Part shown: in pieces, positions 7,265 to 10,845 of the stretch | Position numbering within the stretch: position 1 is the stretch's first letter | How the letters are laid out: every line of letters begins with the position of its first letter | NCBI GenBank assembly: GCA_003157575.1 | Contig: PMKA01000076.1 | Coordinates: forward strand, 1-10,845 | Source of the DNA: Opitutia bacterium | GTDB taxonomy: Bacteria; Verrucomicrobiota; Verrucomicrobiia; Opitutales; Opitutaceae | Reading direction: 5' to 3' | DNA length: 10,845 nucleotides | Notes under the pieces: generated by a model | Seen by the model: only the letters and a program-made list of their open reading frames with translations | Told to the model about the DNA's origin: nothing | Databases searched by the model: none | Made by a program: the position numbers and the translations under genes

Positions 7265-7289
7265 GCGAGTGGACGATCCCTCCGCTCGC
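7265..7289 (+). terminator. Strong hairpin downstream of the first M16 gene
   Basis: GCGAGTGGA (7265-7273) pairs with TCCGCTCGC (7281-7289) through nine consecutive pairs, one of them a T-G wobble, closing a 7-base loop. It starts 36 bases after the stop codon. Only GTTTCG follows, so there is no proper T-run. It may act as a weak or partial terminator, as a 3'-end stabiliser for the first gene's mRNA, or as part of a palindromic repeat element. Confidence 0.4.
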
Positions 7290-7400
7290 CGTTTCGACGG
7301 ATTCGACAAGCTCATCGCAGGCAGGTCTCAAGGCCCCGAGCGAGGTCGAGGGGCTCACGCTCGCAGCTACGTTCACGTTCTCGGCTACAGTTCAAGTCAA
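7290..7400. repeat. Possible dispersed REP-like intergenic repeat
   Basis: This stretch carries overlapping inverted repeats: GCCCC (7333-7337) with GGGGC (7350-7354), and CGAGCG (7337-7342) with CGCTCG (7358-7363). It also has a TTCGACGGATTCGACAAGCTC segment and a CCCCGAGCGAGGTCGAGGGG segment. Both resemble the short palindromic repeats scattered between genes in many GC-rich environmental genomes, whose conceptual translation reads like FDKL...GR. Only one copy is in the window, so the repeat status is a guess from resemblance. Confidence 0.3.
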
Positions 7401-7456
7401 GCCGCCCTCCGGACGCCACGTTTCCTCTTCTTGCGTGACTCTCATGGCAAAACACT

Positions 7457-10303
7457 GTGGTTTCCATGCTTGTGCCGGCCCGCCTCGCATCGATCTTCAT
7501 CCTCGCCATCCTGATCGGCACGCGCGCAGGCGCTGCCGACTCCACACCGCCGGTCGCTCCGTTTCCATGGGCGCACGAGCATAGTGACATCGCGCCCGAT
7601 CCGGCCATCACCTGGGGCAGGCTTCCCAACGGCATGGGCTTTGCCCTGCGCTCCAATGCGGAGCCCCGCGGACGGATCAGCCTCTGCTTGATGGTGAACA
7701 CCGGCTCCCTTCTGGAACGGGACGACCAGCAGGGCTATGCCCACTTCGTCGAACACATGGCCTTCAAGGGCACCCGCCATTTCCCGGCAGGCACGCTCGT
7801 GAAGACCCTGCAGCGCCACGGCATGGCTTTCGGCGCCGAAGTCAGCGCATTCACAACCCAGACCACCACCTACTACACTCTCAACCTGGCCGGAAACAGT
7901 TCCGCAAGCCTCGCAGAAGGGCTCCAGGTGTTGCGCGATTTCGCCGACGGCGTGACGTTCGTTCCCGAGGATATCCAGACTGAACGCGGCGTCATCCTCA
8001 GCGAACGGCGGACGCGTGACTCCGGTTCTGAGCGCATCGGATGGGACAGGTTGACCGCGCTCTACGGCAACACTCTCCTCGCACGGCGCAAGCCGATCGG
8101 ACAGGTCGATTGCATCAACCGGGCGGACCGCGCCGGACTCGTCGAGTTCTACGAAACCTGGTACCGGCCGGAACGCATGGTTCTCATCGCAGTCGGCGAC
8201 GCGAGCCCTCAGTTCCTCGGCGACGGAATCGCGCACTATTTCGGCGACCTCCGATCCCGGCGTCCCGCCGTACCGGAACCCGTCGTGGGCACCGCCGAAA
8301 CCGGTCCGGGGACGCACCCTGCGTTGTTCACCGAAACCGAAGGCGGCGGCGGGATCTCCACCGAAATCTCATGCGTCCAGCCCTCCGCCCTCCCGCCGGT
8401 TGCCGCCTCGCTGCGAACGCAGATGGCGAGATCGGTCGCCTGCGACATACTCACGATGCGGCTGCGTGAGGAGGTAAAGAAAGATCCCGCCTCCTTCGGC
8501 GGCGGCGGCGCGTCATACAATGAGTTTTTCGGACGGTTCACCGAATCGTCGGCCTTCATCGAATCCCGCTCGTTCAACTGGATGAGGGCTCTGGTGACCC
8601 TTGAGCACGAACTCCGGCGCGCGTTGCTCCACGGATTCAACGGGGCCGAGATCGCGCTCTCGGCAAAGACCGGGCTCGCCGCCTGCCGCTACGCGTCAGA
8701 GCGGGCGTCGACCCGGCAGTCGGAAGAGCTGACCGGGGGTATCCTCTCGGATCTGATGAACGGGCGGGTGACGCAGGCGCCCTCCGCCTTCCTCGCCGCG
8801 GTGCAGCCCATCCTGAACTCCCTGACGCCCGAGGAATGCCTGGAGGCGTTTCGCGCACTCTGGCCTGACGAGCGACGGAACGTTCTTTTGTGCGGCGCGC
8901 TCAAGCTAGGCGACCCGGCCAGGGAGATCGTCGAGATCTATGACTCCAGCCGGAGATTTCCGCTGGCCGAGAACGACGAGGCGCAACGCGAGCAGTTTGC
9001 CTACACCAATTTCGGACCGGCGGGCAAAATCGCAGAGCGCAAATTCGTCGACGATCTGGACATCCACATGATCCGCTTCGGCAACGGCGTCTGTCTGAAC
9101 CTGAAGCGCACGAACTATGTCGCCGGCACCGTGGCCGTCCGCGTGCGGGTGGGAGGCGGGCTCTCGAGCGAACCGCCGGACCGGACCGGCCTGGGTTTGC
9201 TGACTGGGGTGTGTTTTCTAGACTCGGCCCTTGGGAAACATGACTTTGAGGCCGTCAACCGGCTTGTGCGCGGCAGCTCCGTCGCGCTGAATTTCGGGGC
9301 TGAGGACGACGCCTTCGTCTTCACCGGGGGCACGGACAACGGCCATCTCCGGCTGCTCTTTCAATTGATCACCGCCTACCTGAGCGACCCGGGCTGGCGC
9401 AGCGACGGCTGGACAAACGCCGCCGGCCATCTCGGAAGCTATTTTTCGACTTTGCGCAGTGACGCCGCGAGTTTCGCGGCCGCCGTGGGCCCGAAGATGG
9501 TCTGCAACGGCGATTCGCGTTACGGCGTCCCAAAATTCGACGATATCAAACAGCGCACCCTCGCCGAGGCAAAATCGTGGCTTGGTCCGCAACTCCGCTC
9601 AGGGCCGGTCGAAATAGGCGTTGCAGGCGACATGGACGTTGAAGCTGTCATTGCACTGGCTGCAGAGACGTTCGGAACCCTGCCGTCCCGCGCCGCGCGC
9701 GCGCTGCTGCCGTCGAAGCCCGTACATCCATTGAAGAAACCCGTGGCCGTTGAGACGAAGATTCCAAGCCACAATCCCAAGGCGGTCGTGTGGATCGCGT
9801 GGATCACGCCCGGAAACGCTGACGTCGCTGTCTCGCGGCAGATCGATCTGCTGGCGACCATCCTGGGCGACCGCATCCGGGTGAAGATCCGCGAAGAACT
9901 CGGGGCCACCTACGATGCCACGGCCTATGCCTGGGAAAGCCAGGCCGATCCGCAATTCGGAATGTTGGTCACACAGATGACAACTCCGCCGGGCGAAACC
10001 CGTCGTCTCGCGGCGATCGTTCGGCAGATTTCCACCGACATTGCCAGAAGAGGTGTGACGGAGGACGAGCTCGAACGCGCCCGGCGGCCTGTTATTGCCG
10101 GTCTCGAACAACACCTTCGGGATAACGGTTACTGGCTCTATTACGTGCTCGACCAGGCGCAGGAGCGGCCTGCCAGGCTGGATTGGCCCAGAACGCGCGA
10201 ACGCGACTTCCGCGCCGCCACCAGCGAGGAGATCAACGCTCTTGCAAAACAGTACCTTGGCTCGGATCGCGCCTATACGCTTCTGGTCGCCCCGCAATCC
10301 TAG
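7457..10303 (+). CDS. Exported M16 zinc metallopeptidase (pitrilysin/PqqL-like), copy 2
   Basis: This 948-residue protein is a paralogue of the gene before it. Residues 1-26 form a signal peptide (Arg-9, hydrophobic 11-20, A-G-A before Ala-27). The zinc site is HFVEH (96-100) with Glu-99 catalytic, and ERGVILSE supplies Glu-176 and the likely ligand Glu-183. The second half opens with FAYTNFGPAG (514-523) and carries R-E-E-L-G-A-T-Y (Arg-812, Tyr-819). Over about 142 residues around the active site I count 75 identities to copy 1 by hand, and landmarks stay within six residues throughout, so this is a tandem duplication with both copies intact. The start is uncertain: GTG at 7457 or ATG at 7466 (945 residues); neither has a clear Shine-Dalgarno and both keep the signal peptide. 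Substrate differences probably lie in the diverged regions, for example TNASTNFDST in copy 1 against VSAFTTQTTT here, just after the zinc helix. Confidence 0.92.
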   Translation: MVSMLVPARLASIFILAILIGTRAGAADSTPPVAPFPWAHEHSDIAPDPAITWGRLPNGMGFALRSNAEPRGRISLCLMVNTGSLLERDDQQGYAHFVEHMAFKGTRHFPAGTLVKTLQRHGMAFGAEVSAFTTQTTTYYTLNLAGNSSASLAEGLQVLRDFADGVTFVPEDIQTERGVILSERRTRDSGSERIGWDRLTALYGNTLLARRKPIGQVDCINRADRAGLVEFYETWYRPERMVLIAVGDASPQFLGDGIAHYFGDLRSRRPAVPEPVVGTAETGPGTHPALFTETEGGGGISTEISCVQPSALPPVAASLRTQMARSVACDILTMRLREEVKKDPASFGGGGASYNEFFGRFTESSAFIESRSFNWMRALVTLEHELRRALLHGFNGAEIALSAKTGLAACRYASERASTRQSEELTGGILSDLMNGRVTQAPSAFLAAVQPILNSLTPEECLEAFRALWPDERRNVLLCGALKLGDPAREIVEIYDSSRRFPLAENDEAQREQFAYTNFGPAGKIAERKFVDDLDIHMIRFGNGVCLNLKRTNYVAGTVAVRVRVGGGLSSEPPDRTGLGLLTGVCFLDSALGKHDFEAVNRLVRGSSVALNFGAEDDAFVFTGGTDNGHLRLLFQLITAYLSDPGWRSDGWTNAAGHLGSYFSTLRSDAASFAAAVGPKMVCNGDSRYGVPKFDDIKQRTLAEAKSWLGPQLRSGPVEIGVAGDMDVEAVIALAAETFGTLPSRAARALLPSKPVHPLKKPVAVETKIPSHNPKAVVWIAWITPGNADVAVSRQIDLLATILGDRIRVKIREELGATYDATAYAWESQADPQFGMLVTQMTTPPGETRRLAAIVRQISTDIARRGVTEDELERARRPVIAGLEQHLRDNGYWLYYVLDQAQERPARLDWPRTRERDFRAATSEEINALAKQYLGSDRAYTLLVAPQS

Positions 10304-10356
10304 CCGCCGGTCGTCGGATTCCTCCAGGCTCCTGTTTCCAAAACCTCCTTATCCCT

Positions 10357-10383
10357 TGCCGCAGGATCATTCCTCTGCTGGCA
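10357..10383 (+). promoter_or_regulatory. Hairpin just upstream of the restriction-modification gene
   Basis: TGCCGCAG (10357-10364) pairs with CTGC (10375-10378) and GGCA (10380-10383), leaving one bulged T and a 10-base loop. An alternative inner stem uses AGGA and TCCT around TCAT. It lies 53 bases after the second M16 stop and 10 bases before the GTG of the next gene. It could end the peptidase transcript, although no T-run follows, or influence translation of the restriction-modification gene. Confidence 0.3.
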
Positions 10384-10393
10384 TCGCGGTTGC

Positions 10394-10845
10394 GTGACGC
10401 CTGCCGATTTCATCGTCAAATGGTCTGCCGCCGACCTGTCCGAGCGAGCCTCCTACCAGCAGCACTTTCTCGACCTCTGCGAACTGGTCGGCCACCCCAA
10501 GCCGGCCGAACTGGACGCCACCGGCGAGATCTTCACCTTTGAACGAGGCGCTGCCAGGCAGGACGGACGCAACGGCTGGGCAGACGTATGGAAGCGCGGC
10601 TTCTTCGCTTTTGAATACAAGGGCGCTCGAGCCAGCCTCGCCCAAGCCTACGAGCAGCTCCTGCAGTACCGCGAGGCGCTCGAAAATCCGCCGCTGCTCG
10701 TCACCTGCGACACACGCGACCTCGAAATCCACACCAATTTCACCGGCGCCCCGCCAAAAGTGCACCGGATCGCGCTCGGCGAGATCAGCTCGGTCCGCGG
10801 CCTCGAAGTGTTGCGCTGTCTTTTCTTTGAGCCGGACAAGCTCCG
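10394..10845 (+). CDS. MmeI-like type IIL/IIG restriction-modification enzyme, N-terminal fragment
   Basis: An open frame from GTG at 10394 continues past the right edge, giving 150 visible residues. The sequence matches the N-terminal region of MmeI-like enzymes, which combine endonuclease, N6-adenine methyltransferase and target recognition in one chain of roughly 900 residues. The first helix has a FIVKW start and a YQQHFLDLCELVG stretch. The nuclease core reads GWADVWKRGFFAFEYKG, with Asp-64, Glu-74 and Lys-76. That is the D-x9-E-x-K spacing reported for MmeI (Asp70, Glu80, Lys82). A LAQAYEQLLQYREAL helix and an NPPLLVTCD strand follow, also typical. The methyltransferase and specificity domains lie outside the window. 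No other in-frame start fits upstream, and no Shine-Dalgarno is obvious. It follows the second M16 gene by 90 bases with a hairpin between, so it is probably a separate unit. Whether the gene is intact cannot be seen here. Confidence 0.88.
   Translation, partial: MTPADFIVKWSAADLSERASYQQHFLDLCELVGHPKPAELDATGEIFTFERGAARQDGRNGWADVWKRGFFAFEYKGARASLAQAYEQLLQYREALENPPLLVTCDTRDLEIHTNFTGAPPKVHRIALGEISSVRGLEVLRCLFFEPDKL

Larger units (their letters stand above)
7229..7456. other. Spacer between the tandem M16 genes
   Basis: The 228 bases between the two genes hold a strong hairpin near the first gene (7265-7289), a repeat-like segment behind it (about 7290-7400), and a short direct repeat, ACGTTC twice in a row near 7369-7380. 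No gene is visible. The length and structure suggest that the two peptidase genes are not simply translationally coupled; the second may have its own promoter or depend on read-through. Confidence 0.5.

Noticed and set aside
5831..7315. A 494-codon minus-strand open frame antisense to the first M16 gene
   Set aside because: It mirrors the codons of a well-supported peptidase; composition is skewed and no domain or ribosome site is visible.
7369..7380. ACGTTC repeated twice as a possible tandem array
   Set aside because: Two units only; too short to call a microsatellite or regulatory iteron.
7442..8317. A 291-codon minus-strand open frame antisense to the second M16 gene
   Set aside because: It is a shadow of the catalytic half of the peptidase, for the same reasons; the equivalent region of copy 1 also has an antisense open frame, as expected from shared codon bias.

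Overview
The window looks like chromosomal DNA from a GC-rich, LPS-making Gram-negative bacterium. A Kdo transferase (waaA) implies an LPS-bearing outer membrane, and three separate proteins carry Sec-type signal peptides on zinc-peptidase bodies. The waaA variant (a GKSLPP..GGQSP acceptor-side motif), the LemA-like C-terminus and the general style suggest Verrucomicrobiota, perhaps Opitutaceae. That placement is inference from remembered family features, not a search.

Layout. (1) 1-174, plus strand: the last 57 codons of a LemA-family gene, converging on the next block. (2) 244-3981, minus strand, read right to left: waaA (3981-2656), a gamma-class carbonic anhydrase-like hexapeptide protein (2583-2041, probably in the same transcript), then after 243 noncoding bases a secreted gluzincin peptidase with an HEYVH zinc site and a TPR-like C-terminal half (1797-244). 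(3) 3982-4381: a roughly 400-base divergent control region with small hairpins and degenerate short repeats. (4) 4382-10303, plus strand: two tandem, full-length, exported M16 (pitrilysin/PqqL-like) metallopeptidases of almost identical layout. They are separated by 228 bases holding a strong hairpin and a segment that looks like a dispersed REP-like repeat. (5) 10394 to the right edge, plus strand: the first 150 residues of an MmeI-like single-chain restriction-modification enzyme, with its PD-(D/E)xK nuclease residues in the MmeI spacing.

How the genes relate. The left block mixes envelope biogenesis (waaA) with a housekeeping-type metalloenzyme and an exported protease. The M16 pair is a clear tandem duplication in which both copies keep the zinc site and the C-terminal Arg/Tyr pair. 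This argues for two working enzymes with diverged substrates rather than an active/inactive heterodimer. The restriction-modification gene marks the start of an accessory or defence segment that continues outside the window. I see no CRISPR array, tRNA, rRNA, insertion sequence or integrase. I do not see a clearly novel multi-gene system. The best candidates for follow-up are the duplicated M16 pair, the repeat-like spacer between its members, and the edge restriction-modification gene with its neighbours.
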